Shown: positions 7,515 through 16,094 of the stretch, piece after piece
How positions within the stretch are numbered: position 1 is the stretch's first letter
Layout of the letters: the number at the start of each line of letters is the position of its first letter
Assembly (NCBI GenBank): GCA_002307175.1
Contig: DBTS01000013.1
Location: 392 to 20,919 of the forward strand
Reading direction: 5' to 3'
From: Rhodocyclaceae bacterium UBA1310
Lineage (GTDB): Bacteria; Pseudomonadota; Gammaproteobacteria; Burkholderiales; Rhodocyclaceae
DNA length: 20,528 bases
Program-made: the position numbers and the translations under genes
Notes under the pieces: model-generated
Told to the model about the DNA's origin: nothing
What the model saw: only the letters and a program-made list of their open reading frames with translations
Database searches by the model: none

Positions 7515-8633
7515 ATGGCACCTGCCCATCAGATTCTCCAGGTTCCCGAATTCGGCGTTTGCGATGCCTACAATGCCTTGCTCGCGGTGCGTGGCTACAC
7601 AGCTGATCCCGCCCAGCTCGTGGCGATTGAGCGATTGCAGCGGCTCTATACCGAACTGCTCGAATTCAAGGCCCGCCGTCGCACACAATTGCGCAAGCTT
7701 TTCATCCACCCAGATCTGCCACGTAGCGTGTTCCTGTGGGGCGGTGTGGGGCGTGGCAAGAGCTTCATCATGGATTGCTTCTTCGATGCGGTGCCGTACA
7801 AGCGTAAACGCCGTGTGCATTTCCATGCCTTCATGCAGGAAATCCACGCCCAGTTGCGCACGCACAAAGCCGAAGATGATCCCCTGGCGAAAGTCGCCGA
7901 CGATCTGGCCAGACAGGTGCGACTCCTCTGTTTCGACGAATTCCACGTTTCCGACATTGCCGATGCAATGATTCTCGGGCGCCTGCTGCAGGCGTTGCTG
8001 GAGCGCGGCGTGGTGTTCGTGATGACCAGCAATTACCCGCCGGACGGCCTGTACCCCAATGGTCTGCAGCGGCAGAACTTTCTGCCCACCATTGAACTCA
8101 TCAAGCGCCAGTTCGATGTGCTCGAAGTCGATGTCGGTACCGATTACCGACTGCGTACGCTGGCTTCCCTGAACATGTACATCGTGCCGGCTGATGCCGC
8201 TGCCGAGCGCGAGCTGGCCGGGCATTTCGGCAAGCTCGCGGGTGCTGCCGGCGTTAGTGGCGAGGTTACCATCGAGGGGCGCCAGATCCCTGTTAGGCTT
8301 GTTGCGCCTGGCGTAGTCTGGTTCGATTTTCCGGCACTTTGCGATGGCCCGCGCGCACAGGCTGATTATCTCGCCATCGCCCGCGAATTCCATACTGTGA
8401 TTGTCTCCCATGTGCCTGTGATGGCCCGCACCGAAGCCGACCGGGCACGCCGCTTCACGTGGCTTGTCGATGTGCTCTACGATTGCCGTGTCAAGCTCAT
8501 CCTGAGCGCCGAGGCAGAGGCCCCGTTGCTGTATCGGGAAGGGGCGAATGCGCAGGAATTCCCGCGCACTGTGTCACGCCTCATTGAAATGCGTTCCCGT
8601 GAATATCTGGCTGAGCCGCATCGGCCGCAGTAA
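7515..8633 (+). CDS. zapE: AFG1-family ATPase, cell division protein ZapE
   Basis: AAA-type ATPase of the AFG1/ZapE family. E. coli ZapE associates with the Z ring and its mitochondrial relative AFG1/LACE1 handles respiratory-chain proteins. Walker A is GGVGRGKS at 76-83, preceded by the family stretch LPRSVFLW; Walker B is LLCFDEF with Asp141-Glu142; the arginine-containing FVMTSNYPPDGLYPNGLQR segment is typical. Length 372 is normal. The ATG at 7515 has only a weak ribosome site, and the gene may rely on read-through from lpd, 69 bp upstream. The gene's place at the end of the sdh-odh operon is a common betaproteobacterial arrangement. It ends 7 bp before the convergent hydrolase gene. Confidence 0.92.
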   Translation: MAPAHQILQVPEFGVCDAYNALLAVRGYTADPAQLVAIERLQRLYTELLEFKARRRTQLRKLFIHPDLPRSVFLWGGVGRGKSFIMDCFFDAVPYKRKRRVHFHAFMQEIHAQLRTHKAEDDPLAKVADDLARQVRLLCFDEFHVSDIADAMILGRLLQALLERGVVFVMTSNYPPDGLYPNGLQRQNFLPTIELIKRQFDVLEVDVGTDYRLRTLASLNMYIVPADAAAERELAGHFGKLAGAAGVSGEVTIEGRQIPVRLVAPGVVWFDFPALCDGPRAQADYLAIAREFHTVIVSHVPVMARTEADRARRFTWLVDVLYDCRVKLILSAEAEAPLLYREGANAQEFPRTVSRLIEMRSREYLAEPHRPQ

Positions 8634-8640
8634 TGTCTTC

Positions 8641-9450
8641 TCAGGCGAAACCAGTTTTCACACCGCGCGGCAGTGGCGTCAGGCGCGAAGCCAGTCCCAG
8701 TGTCGCAAACGCTGCCGCGAGTGCGTCGGCAGATTCCTGAAAGTGCACCCAGCCTTCGTTGTGCACCGCCACAAGCTTGGCGGCGGAAAAGGCATGTGCC
8801 GCTTCCAGCGCATCGTTCGCATCCATCGTCATATGAAAGGCTCCGCGTGGTTCCGCCGAGCCAGTGAAGAGTATCAGCAGACGGGGTGAAAACCGTTGCG
8901 CAACTTCCGCCGTGCCGGCATACCACACGGTGTCTCCCGTGATATAGAGGGCGTCTCCGGGTTGCTCCACACCCACCAGAAAGCCGATCACATCACCCAA
9001 AATCGGTTCAATTCCGGGAGGGCCATGGCGGGCCGGTGTGGCAGTGATGAACAGGCGCTGACCATTGGCCCCGACGATGGTGCGCGTTTCAAATGACGCC
9101 ATTCCCTGTGCATTGTTGCCTAGCCGTACGGCACCCGCCTGAGTTGTCAGCACTTGCGGCACATGAGGCAGATAGGCGCGGCCGGCATGATCCAGATTAT
9201 CAAGATGCTGGTCGTGGCTCAGCAAGACGGCATCGACCAGGCCGATTTCCTCGGGTGACAAAGCCGGAGCGCTGGTTTTTTCGAAATGCACCGGGGTTTT
9301 CTGATAAAGCCCGGGAGGGTCGAAGGTAGGGTCGGTGAGCAGGCGCACACCGGCAATTTCAATCAGTACACTGGGGCCACCAATCAGAGTGAGCTCAATG
9401 GGCATGGCTGGGCTTGCTGGTGTGGCCGATTTGGCCGATATGGCAGACAT
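8641..9450 (-). CDS. metallo-beta-lactamase-fold metal-dependent hydrolase
   Basis: A 269-residue protein of the UlaG-like branch of the metallo-beta-lactamase superfamily. Metal-ligand candidates are His79, His82, Asp84 and Asp87 in LLSHDQHLDNLDH, His142 in TPARHGPPG, Asp173 in YITGDTVWYAG and His230 in VAVHNEGW. It has no signal peptide, so it is probably cytoplasmic. The start is set at 9450 because the complement carries the ribosome site CAGGAG (plus-strand 9458-9463) seven bases upstream; an upstream in-frame ATG at 9501 has none and would crowd the regulator's promoter. It is divergent from a LysR-type regulator 79 bp away, which probably controls it. The substrate cannot be deduced. 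Confidence 0.85.
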   Translation of the reverse strand: MSAISAKSATPASPAMPIELTLIGGPSVLIEIAGVRLLTDPTFDPPGLYQKTPVHFEKTSAPALSPEEIGLVDAVLLSHDQHLDNLDHAGRAYLPHVPQVLTTQAGAVRLGNNAQGMASFETRTIVGANGQRLFITATPARHGPPGIEPILGDVIGFLVGVEQPGDALYITGDTVWYAGTAEVAQRFSPRLLILFTGSAEPRGAFHMTMDANDALEAAHAFSAAKLVAVHNEGWVHFQESADALAAAFATLGLASRLTPLPRGVKTGFA

Positions 9451-9457
9451 GGCAAAA

Positions 9458-9463
9458 CTCCTG
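9458..9463 (-). promoter_or_regulatory. ribosome binding site deciding the hydrolase start
   Basis: CAGGAG on the minus strand lies seven bases from ATG at 9450-9448. It is the only good Shine-Dalgarno match among the in-frame start candidates of this gene. Confidence 0.7.
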
Positions 9464-9529
9464 AGAGAATGAAACTGGAATGCAGGATATAGCGTCGCCA
9501 TCTGTGTGGAAATTCACTAATATTGCACA

Positions 9530-10414
9530 ATGACTGATTGTTTTCGCACAAGCACGGATTGGGAAGACATCCGTTTCTTCATTTCTCTGGCGCGTCACGG
9601 TAGCCTTTCCGCTACCGCCCGGGCGCTTGCCGTCAACCATGCAACCGTGGCGCGCCGGGTGGCTTCGCTGGAAGCCTCTCTGGGTGAAGCGCTGGTTGAA
9701 CGGCGCCCGGACGGCTACGTTCTCACTGCCGCCGGGCAGCGCGTGCTGGCCACGGCTGCTGGCATGGAAGAAGCCGCTGCCGCGCTCAATCGAGGGGCGA
9801 ATGGAGAAGCGATCAGTGGGCTGGTGCGCATCAACACCACTCCAGGGCTGATGCAGGGGTTTCTGGCAGCACGCCTGGCGTACCTGGCAGATCAGCATCC
9901 GGGGCTGGATGTCGAGATGACTACCGACGTGCGCCCTGTAAGCCTTGAGCGGCGTGAGGCTGACATCGCACTGCGTCTGGGTCGCCCGCAGGATGGGGCT
10001 GTGATCGTCCGTCCGCTGGCCGCACTTGGTTTTGCCTGTTATGCCTCGGCGGGCTGGATCAAGCGTCTGGAAGCGGGAGGCGTCCCTGTCTTTGTCGGGT
10101 TTGACGAAGCCAACGCCCATCTGCCGGAAGCCCTCTGGCTTGCCCGCCATTTACCGCAGGCTCGCCTGGCACTACGCACCAGCAATCAGTTTGCCCAGGG
10201 TACAGCAGCGGCAGCAGGCGCGGGCGTGGCACTCCTGCCACACTTTATTGGCCGGCAACTGGGGTTGGCGCCTTTTCCGCTGATGCCACTGCCGCCTGCA
10301 CGTGAGTTGTGTCTGGTGACCCGCCGCGAGAGTCTGCAGCACCTGCCCACACGTACTGTGATTGATCACCTGGAGGCATTGTTTGCCCGAGAACAGGCCC
10401 TGTTTGTCGGGTGA
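9530..10414 (+). CDS. LysR-family transcriptional regulator
   Basis: A 294-residue LTTR. The N-terminal winged helix-turn-helix covers about residues 10-68: FFISLARHGSLSATARALAV, then HATVARRVASLEASLGEALVERRPDGYVLTAAG. A linker helix and a LysR-substrate domain follow, with ADIALRLGRP and LALRTSNQFAQGTAAAAGAGVALLPHF, the latter typical of the effector-binding domain. It is divergent from the metallo-hydrolase gene, the classic LTTR layout, so it probably regulates that gene and itself. No ribosome site precedes the ATG; a TAATAT hexamer at 9518-9523 would place transcription start at about the ATG itself, hinting at a leaderless mRNA. The inducer is unknown. Confidence 0.88.
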   Translation: MTDCFRTSTDWEDIRFFISLARHGSLSATARALAVNHATVARRVASLEASLGEALVERRPDGYVLTAAGQRVLATAAGMEEAAAALNRGANGEAISGLVRINTTPGLMQGFLAARLAYLADQHPGLDVEMTTDVRPVSLERREADIALRLGRPQDGAVIVRPLAALGFACYASAGWIKRLEAGGVPVFVGFDEANAHLPEALWLARHLPQARLALRTSNQFAQGTAAAAGAGVALLPHFIGRQLGLAPFPLMPLPPARELCLVTRRESLQHLPTRTVIDHLEALFAREQALFVG

Positions 10415-10449
10415 GTCCGGCAAAATCGCGCACCAGTTGGCGCAAAGCC

Positions 10450-10478
10450 TTACCACTGCAGGCTGAAGCTGCGATAAT
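10450..10478 (+). promoter_or_regulatory. candidate sigma70-type promoter of parC
   Basis: TTACCA at 10450-10455 (4 of 6 to consensus) and GATAAT at 10473-10478 (5 of 6) are 17 bp apart, giving a transcription start near 10485 and a short leader to the parC ATG at 10511. The -10 box lies within an imperfect inverted repeat (10465-10488), which could be an operator. Sequence match only. Confidence 0.45.
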
Positions 10479-10510
10479 CGCAGGCTTCGATCCAACGCCA
10501 GTGCAGTGTA

Positions 10511-12919
10511 ATGAGTGACACCAACGATAAAGAGCCCGATCTGTTCCCCGACGTCGAGGCCGAAGAACCCCTGATTGCCCAGGCTGACGAGTCAGTACCT
10601 CCGGTTCCGCCGGAGCCGCCCAGTCTGGAAGAATTGCCGGATGATCACCTGCCGATCGCCGCGTTCGCCGAGCGTGCCTATCTGGCCTATGCCATGAGTG
10701 TGGTGCGCGGACGTGCCCTGCCGCAGGTGCAGGATGGCATGAAGCCCGTGCAGCGACGTATTCTCTACACCATGGGCCTGATGCGGCTTGCCGCTGGCGC
10801 CAAACCCGTGAAGTCTGCCCGCGTGGTTGGCGAAGTCATGGGTAAGTTGCACCCGCACGGCGACTCCTCGATTTACGACGCATCGGTGCGTCTGGCCCAG
10901 GATTTCTCGCAGCGTTACCCACTGATTGACGGGCAGGGCAACTTCGGTTCCCGCGATGGTGACGGTGCCGCCGCCATGCGTTACACCGAAATGCGCCTCA
11001 CCCCGCTTGCCGAACTGCTGCTCTCGGAAATCGACATGGGTACGGTGGATTTCGTTGCCAACTATGACGGCACGCAGCAGGAACCCGAGCTACTGCCGGC
11101 ACGCCTGCCGATGCTGCTGCTCAACGGCGCCTCCGGGATTGCTGTGGGGATGGCCACCGAATGCCCGCCGCACAACCTGCGCGAAGTCGCAGCGGCGGCC
11201 CTGCTGCTGATCAAGAAACCTGAAGCCACGCTTGAGGAAGTTCTCGAAGTGCTGCCGGCGCCGGATTTTCCGGGTGGTGGCCAGATCATTTCGCCGGCTT
11301 CCGTGCTGCATGATGCGTATGAAAGTGGCCGTGGCTCGCTGCGCATGCGTGCCCGCTGGCGTGTTGAACAGCTTGCCCGTGGCGCCTGGCGCATCATCGT
11401 CGAGGAACTGCCACATGGGGTTTCCTGCTCCAAGATCCTCTCCGAGATCGAATCGCTGACGAATCCGCAACCACGTGCCGGCAAGAAGGAAATCACCCAG
11501 GACGAAAAGAACACCAAGGCTCTTGTGCTCGGCGTGCTCGATACCGCCCGTGATGAATCCTCTCACGAGGAAGCGGTGCGCCTGGTGCTTGAGCCCAAGA
11601 CGCGCACGCAGGATCAGGATGAACTGATGCGCGTGCTGCTGGCCCACACCAGTCTGGAATCCTCTGTGCCGATGAACTTTACGGTGATCGGTCTGGATGG
11701 GCGCCCTGGGCAGAAGGGGCTCTGTGCAATGGTGCGGGAGTGGATTGATTTCCGCTTTACCACCGTGGAACGTCGTACCCGTCATCGTCTCGGGCAGGTG
11801 GATCGGCGCATCCACATCCTCGAAGGCCGCCAGATTGCCTGGCTGCACATCGACAAGGTGATCAAGGTCATCCGTGAATCCGATGAGCCCAAGGCCGAGC
11901 TGATGGCCCGCTTCAAGCTCACCGAGATGCAGGCTGAGGATATTCTCGACATCCGCCTGCGTCAGTTGGCTCGCCTCGAATACATTGCGATTGAGCAGGA
12001 ACTCGCGAAGCTGCAGGACGAACGCAAGGGTCTCATCGAACTGCTGGAAAACCGCAACGCGATGACGCGTCTGATCGTCAAGGAAATCAACGAAGATACC
12101 AAGAAGTTCGGTGATGATCGCCGCACACTGATTCAGCCTGCTGTCGCCGTGGTGCCGACAGAAGCCCCTATGCTTGATGAGCCTGTCACCGTGCTGCTCT
12201 CCAAGAATGGCTGGGTGCGTACGCGCCAGGGGCATGGCATTGATCCGCAAACGCTGACGTGGAAGAGCGGAGATGCCGAGTTCCTCGTCGCCGAAGCCCG
12301 CACTACCTGGCCGCTGATCCTCATTGATACGCTGGGTCGTGCCTATTCCCTGCGCATTTCTGATCTGCCAGGTGGGCGTGGTGATGGCGTGCCTGTCACT
12401 ACACTGATCGAACTCCAGCCAGGTGCCCGCGTGGCGCAGGCGGTGGTGGATGATCCTGCCAGCGAGTACTTCTTTGCCAACTCTGGCAGCTATGGCTTTA
12501 TCGCCAAGCTTGAAGATCTCGTGACTCGCCAGCGGGCCGGCAAGGCTTTCATGACCATGGAAGACAAGGAAACGGTTCTGCTTCCCGCCAAGGTTTATGG
12601 TGACTGGCTTGCCTCTGTCTCCGGCAACGGGCGTCTGCTGTATTTCCCGCGTGCGGAAATGAAGGTGATGCCGCGTGGGCGCGGCATGATTGTGATGGGA
12701 CTGGACGAGAAAGAAGAGCTCGTGGCTATCTGCTGCCCGCCGCAAGATGCCGTGATCGTGCGCGGGATTGGGCGTGGTGGCCGGGAAACCGAACTCATCG
12801 TCAAGAATGGCGCGCTTGATGCCTGCCGCAGCAAGCGCGCACGCAAGGGGGATACCCTGGTGCCCAAGGTCAAGCCGACCCAGTTGTTGCCGGTGCTTCC
12901 GGCGCCGGGCAAAGCCTGA
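10511..12919 (+). CDS. parC: DNA topoisomerase IV subunit A
   Basis: Type IIA topoisomerase subunit that cuts DNA and, with ParE, decatenates daughter chromosomes. The catalytic tyrosine is Tyr158 in AAAMRYTEMRL; the preceding DGDGAAAMRYTE form (Gly, where GyrA has Ser) supports ParC over GyrA. The quinolone-determining segment reads HPHGDSSIYD, with Ser119 and Asp123 at the positions of E. coli Ser80 and Glu84, so no classic resistance change is seen. At 802 residues it is longer than E. coli ParC (752), partly through an acidic, Pro/Glu-rich N-terminal tail of about 45 residues before DDHLPIAAFAERAYL. The C-terminal half should fold as the DNA-wrapping propeller. A strong terminator follows; parE is not in the window. 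Confidence 0.94.
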   Translation: MSDTNDKEPDLFPDVEAEEPLIAQADESVPPVPPEPPSLEELPDDHLPIAAFAERAYLAYAMSVVRGRALPQVQDGMKPVQRRILYTMGLMRLAAGAKPVKSARVVGEVMGKLHPHGDSSIYDASVRLAQDFSQRYPLIDGQGNFGSRDGDGAAAMRYTEMRLTPLAELLLSEIDMGTVDFVANYDGTQQEPELLPARLPMLLLNGASGIAVGMATECPPHNLREVAAAALLLIKKPEATLEEVLEVLPAPDFPGGGQIISPASVLHDAYESGRGSLRMRARWRVEQLARGAWRIIVEELPHGVSCSKILSEIESLTNPQPRAGKKEITQDEKNTKALVLGVLDTARDESSHEEAVRLVLEPKTRTQDQDELMRVLLAHTSLESSVPMNFTVIGLDGRPGQKGLCAMVREWIDFRFTTVERRTRHRLGQVDRRIHILEGRQIAWLHIDKVIKVIRESDEPKAELMARFKLTEMQAEDILDIRLRQLARLEYIAIEQELAKLQDERKGLIELLENRNAMTRLIVKEINEDTKKFGDDRRTLIQPAVAVVPTEAPMLDEPVTVLLSKNGWVRTRQGHGIDPQTLTWKSGDAEFLVAEARTTWPLILIDTLGRAYSLRISDLPGGRGDGVPVTTLIELQPGARVAQAVVDDPASEYFFANSGSYGFIAKLEDLVTRQRAGKAFMTMEDKETVLLPAKVYGDWLASVSGNGRLLYFPRAEMKVMPRGRGMIVMGLDEKEELVAICCPPQDAVIVRGIGRGGRETELIVKNGALDACRSKRARKGDTLVPKVKPTQLLPVLPAPGKA

Positions 12920-12943
12920 TTCTGTTTGTCATTCTGTCGTATG

Positions 12944-12975
12944 CAATGGGCGCCGCTTGGCGCCCATTGTTTTTT
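12944..12975 (+). terminator. intrinsic terminator after parC
   Basis: CAATGGGCGCC (12944-12954) and GGCGCCCATTG (12959-12969) form a perfect 11-bp stem with loop GCTT, followed by six T (12970-12975). It begins 24 bp past the parC stop. Confidence 0.93.
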
Positions 12976-13078
12976 GATGCAGCGCAGATGCGTTGACATG
13001 CGCTGTGTGGCGGACACATTTATGTCATCTTCAGGTAGTCCAATGGCCTATCCGACGAATACGAAAAAAGGCAAGAGG

Positions 13079-14533
13079 ATGACAGTGAAGAAGCCGAACA
13101 ATGGCGAACCCGCAATGACTCGCCGTATCTTTATCCAGCGCAGCCTCGTGGCTGCTACCGTAATCAGTTTGCCGTCTTTGCTGGCCGCCTGCGGTGGCGG
13201 GAGCTCCGGCTCGAACGATAGTGCGGATGCTTCCACAAGCAGCAATGCCACCAGCAGCTCCAGTTCCAGCAGCTCAAGCAGCTCCAGTGTCGCCAGCACC
13301 GCCAGTTTTGCGGTGCTTAGCGACGTCCATCTGTACGATCTCGATACCCTTGGCAGCAATGCGGATCTCACCACCTATCTGACTCAGGATCGCAAGATGC
13401 TCAAGGAGAGCGTTCCCACCTTTACTTCGGCACTGGCGGATATTGCCACCTGGAATGTTGATTTTCTGCTGATTTCCGGCGATCTCACCAAGGATGGGGA
13501 GCTTGTCAATCACAAACTCATGGCCAGCAAGCTCAAGGCTTTTGGCAAGCCCGTCTACGTCATCCCCGGGAATCACGATATCAACAATCCGGATGCCAGG
13601 AGCTATAACGGCACCACCACGGCCGTCGATCAGGTAACACCAGCAGCATTCCAGAGTATTTACGCTGACTACGGCTACGGCAAGGCCATTTATACCGACA
13701 GCAATTCGCTGAGCTATATCGCCGAGCCAGTGAGCGGTGTGTGGCTTTTTGCCATTGATTCCTGCAAGTACAGCAATAACGCCACCCTGGGTTATCCGGT
13801 CACCTCCGGGGCTATCAGTTCGGCTACGCTGAGCTGGATCACTGACAAACTCGCCGAAGCCAAGACCAAGGGCAAGACCGTTATCGGCATGATGCATCAC
13901 GGGCTCATTGAGCATTTCGCCGGGCAATCATCGTTGTTTGCGGAATATCTTGTTGATGACCGTGCCAATGTTGCTGCCACGCTTTCGGCTGCTGGACTCA
14001 AGGTGATGTTTACCGGGCACTTTCACGCCAACGATGTGGTATCCGCCACCTATAGCGGCAATACCCTCTACGACGTGGAAACCGGCTCCACCGTGACGGC
14101 ACCGTGCCCTTATCGCCTGTGCAAGTTCGATCGTAGTGCTGCCACGCTGGCGATCAGTACTTCGGTGGTCTCTGCCGTGACTGTGACCAACAGCAATTCG
14201 GATTACACCAATAGCAGCAGCCAGACCTTCCAGGCTTTCGCCAAGGACTATCTCACCACAGGGTTGAACACGCTCGTCACGGCAATCCTGGTTGCCGATT
14301 ACGGCATTACCGACAGTACCACGCAGCAACAGTTGTTGGCGTTGATCGTGCCTGCCATGGTGGCGCACTACGCCGGAGATGAGAGCCTGACGGACAGCAC
14401 GACGCTTGCCACCCTCAACTACATGGCGGCCAGCACGAGCGCCACAACCAAACTCGTGGGCCAGATGGTGCTCTCGCTGTGGAACGATGCGGCACCTGCC
14501 GACAACAAGCTCACCTTGAGTTTCTCAGCCTGA
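13079..14533 (+). CDS. Tat-type lipoprotein, calcineurin-like metallophosphoesterase
   Basis: A 484-residue exported phosphoesterase. The N-terminus carries a twin-arginine motif TRRIFIQ at 14-20, a hydrophobic stretch, and a lipobox LLAAC with Cys38, so it is probably a Tat-exported lipoprotein anchored in a membrane. A Ser-rich linker follows, with 12 consecutive Ser at 59-70 written in mixed codons. The catalytic metal motifs are in order: DVH (Asp82, His84), GD (134-135), GNHD (164-167), His273/His274 in MMHHG, and GHFH (313-316). The substrate is unknown; cyclic nucleotides or phosphodiesters are options. The start at 13079 has AAAGG about seven bases upstream; in-frame ATGs at 13022, 13043 and 13115 are alternatives. 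A TTGACA at 12993-12998 may be its -35 box but no good -10 follows. Confidence 0.87.
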   Translation: MTVKKPNNGEPAMTRRIFIQRSLVAATVISLPSLLAACGGGSSGSNDSADASTSSNATSSSSSSSSSSSSVASTASFAVLSDVHLYDLDTLGSNADLTTYLTQDRKMLKESVPTFTSALADIATWNVDFLLISGDLTKDGELVNHKLMASKLKAFGKPVYVIPGNHDINNPDARSYNGTTTAVDQVTPAAFQSIYADYGYGKAIYTDSNSLSYIAEPVSGVWLFAIDSCKYSNNATLGYPVTSGAISSATLSWITDKLAEAKTKGKTVIGMMHHGLIEHFAGQSSLFAEYLVDDRANVAATLSAAGLKVMFTGHFHANDVVSATYSGNTLYDVETGSTVTAPCPYRLCKFDRSAATLAISTSVVSAVTVTNSNSDYTNSSSQTFQAFAKDYLTTGLNTLVTAILVADYGITDSTTQQQLLALIVPAMVAHYAGDESLTDSTTLATLNYMAASTSATTKLVGQMVLSLWNDAAPADNKLTLSFSA

Positions 14534-14582
14534 GAAAGAGAAGATGCCGTGGCAGGGCAAGTGACAATCCCCCGGCTCTGCC

Positions 14583-16094
14583 CTGATCTTTACCCACAAG
14601 TTATTCGTTCCGCCGCATGATTAGAAACATATCGGTGATATAGGGCAAGTGCTGAAATCTGCGCCAGAGAACCTGCGGCCCCAGGTCTCCATCACTTTTT
14701 CTCGCCAAGAATCCACCAAGTTTGGCAATCCACAGAACAGCCTGCCGGAGTGAAGGTGGGTCAGCAGTTGGTTCGGATATTCGGTTGACGCTGCATTACA
14801 GCGCCTGCCATTCCTCTTTACCGAGGACGACCGTAAATGGCAAGTCCGAGGCAGCCCTCGCCAGCATGGTGGCATACAAGATGCGCCATGCGATGATGGA
14901 ATACAGTGTCAGTGCAACCGCCAGCCTGTCTGCTGTTTCCAGCTGACGTGACTCTATCCGACATCCCGTCTTGAGTACGCGGTGCCAGACTTCAATGGCC
15001 CACCTGCAAGTGAACCAATGCACACGTTCGATCACATCCTCTATGCCGGGTGACGGTACTGTCGTCAACAGAAGCCATTCAATCGCGGCCTCCCCTTTCG
15101 GCGGAGACGCTTCTTTCGCCAGAATTCCACAGACTCACTGCGCTGAGCCGCTTTCCCGCCTGCGGCGGTTTGAGCGTGATCGGCATGCTGCGTAAGGCCA
15201 GCGTGTATCTGCGTATTGGTTCTCCCGGCCGACGTGGCACATGCACTTCGACGGCGCCCAGCACGCGGGCTGACTGCAACGTCTCCCATAGATAACGATG
15301 GGGGCTATCGACGACGCGGTTCCAGGACGCCCGAATCAGTAACTCGACTCCGACGGGCCGCTTCATGGCGAACAGCTCGAACACGTCGGCTTCGCGATCC
15401 CCGATGCTTATGAAGCACGTCTGCGGCGATACTTCTCGCGCGATGGTCAATGCCTCGACGCTATCCAGCCATTTGATGCTTTCCTTGTCTTCGAGCGAAC
15501 GCTTCTTGTGCGATGGCAACGTACCAAATGTTTCGTCATCGCGCACCCAATTGCGTTGCGCGAGCAAGCCCAATGGCAAGCGTTCCGGCGCAACCGCCAG
15601 GGTGCTATGACGTATGATTCCTCGCCCTGCACCCGACAGCCTGCCTAGTCCCTTCGTTGCCGGGTGGCGTTCCCAATTGAGGTAAGTTGTATCTGGCACC
15701 GCCAGAACGATCGGTACAGTTTGCGTGCGCAAACGCGTGGCCTTGATGTGCCCGGACAGAATGTGCTCCGGGACAGCTTTGGCGTTGTCGAAGAACCGAT
15801 AGGCTGCCTTCAGATCACTCCATTTCGGCAGTGCCTGCGGCAAAGAGGTGTCTGGGGCGCGTGCGAGAGATCGCGCCAACTCGACCAGGCGCGAAGTCAG
15901 CCGAGCGTCGCCCAGTGCTACCGCGCCGAGTTCTTCCTCTGCTCAGTCACGGCCATCGCCCTCGTCTTCTGCCAACACCTCAGATCAATCTCGATTCCAT
16001 AGCGACCCGAGGTTAGGGAAGCACTGATTACTAACTTTTCAGAAAGTAAATTCGACACTTGTATATGTCATAGAAAGATGTGGGTAAAGATCAG
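14583..16094 (-). mobile_element. Tn5/IS50-like insertion sequence of the IS4 family, defective
   Basis: A 1512-bp element. The left end CTGATCTTTACCCACAAGT (14583-14601) resembles the Tn5 outer end CTGACTCTTATACACAAGT at 14 of 19 positions, as recalled from that element. The right end is the inverted copy over the first 16 bases (CTGATCTTTACCCACA, plus strand 16079-16094). The interior holds one transposase gene on the minus strand, broken in several places. IS50-type elements make 9-bp target duplications, and the 9-bp flanks here match only partly. Confidence 0.8.
14601..16000 (-). pseudogene. IS4-family (Tn5-like) transposase, broken by stops and frameshifts
   Basis: Reading from 16000 down, the pieces are: VLAEDEGDGRD, an in-frame TGA at 15945-15943, AEEELGAVALGDARLTSRLVE and the Tnp DNA-binding region (LARAPDTSLPQALPKWSDLK), then the catalytic core with VPDTTYLNW and SIGDREADVFEL (the two Asp). 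A frameshift at about 15118-15130 separates LSAVSLWN from AKEASPPKGEAAIEWLLL. The third catalytic residue lies in RWAIEVWHRVLKTGCRIES. A TAA at 14798-14796 then interrupts EEWQAL-CSVNRIS, and the C-terminal dimerisation part (WIAKLGGFLARKSDGDLG) ends at TAA 14601. A further frameshift lies near the N-terminus at about 15975. With at least four lesions the protein cannot be made whole. Confidence 0.85.

Noticed and set aside
6294..8411. Open frame of 705 residues antisense to lpd and zapE
   Set aside because: It spans two certain sense genes and their gap, and its His/Gly/Arg-rich composition is typical of antisense shadows.
11090..12745. Open frame of 551 residues antisense to parC
   Set aside because: Shadow of parC; no domain is seen.
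12993..13024. Full sigma70 promoter before the phosphoesterase gene
   Set aside because: TTGACA at 12993-12998 is perfect, but no acceptable -10 hexamer lies at 16-19 bp, so I mention only the -35 candidate within the gene entry.
14553..14585. CAGGGCA…TGCCCTG hairpin as terminator of the phosphoesterase gene
   Set aside because: Its right arm crosses the IS end at 14583 and the loop is 19 bases. It is most likely accidental; the split palindrome around the IS is the better candidate.
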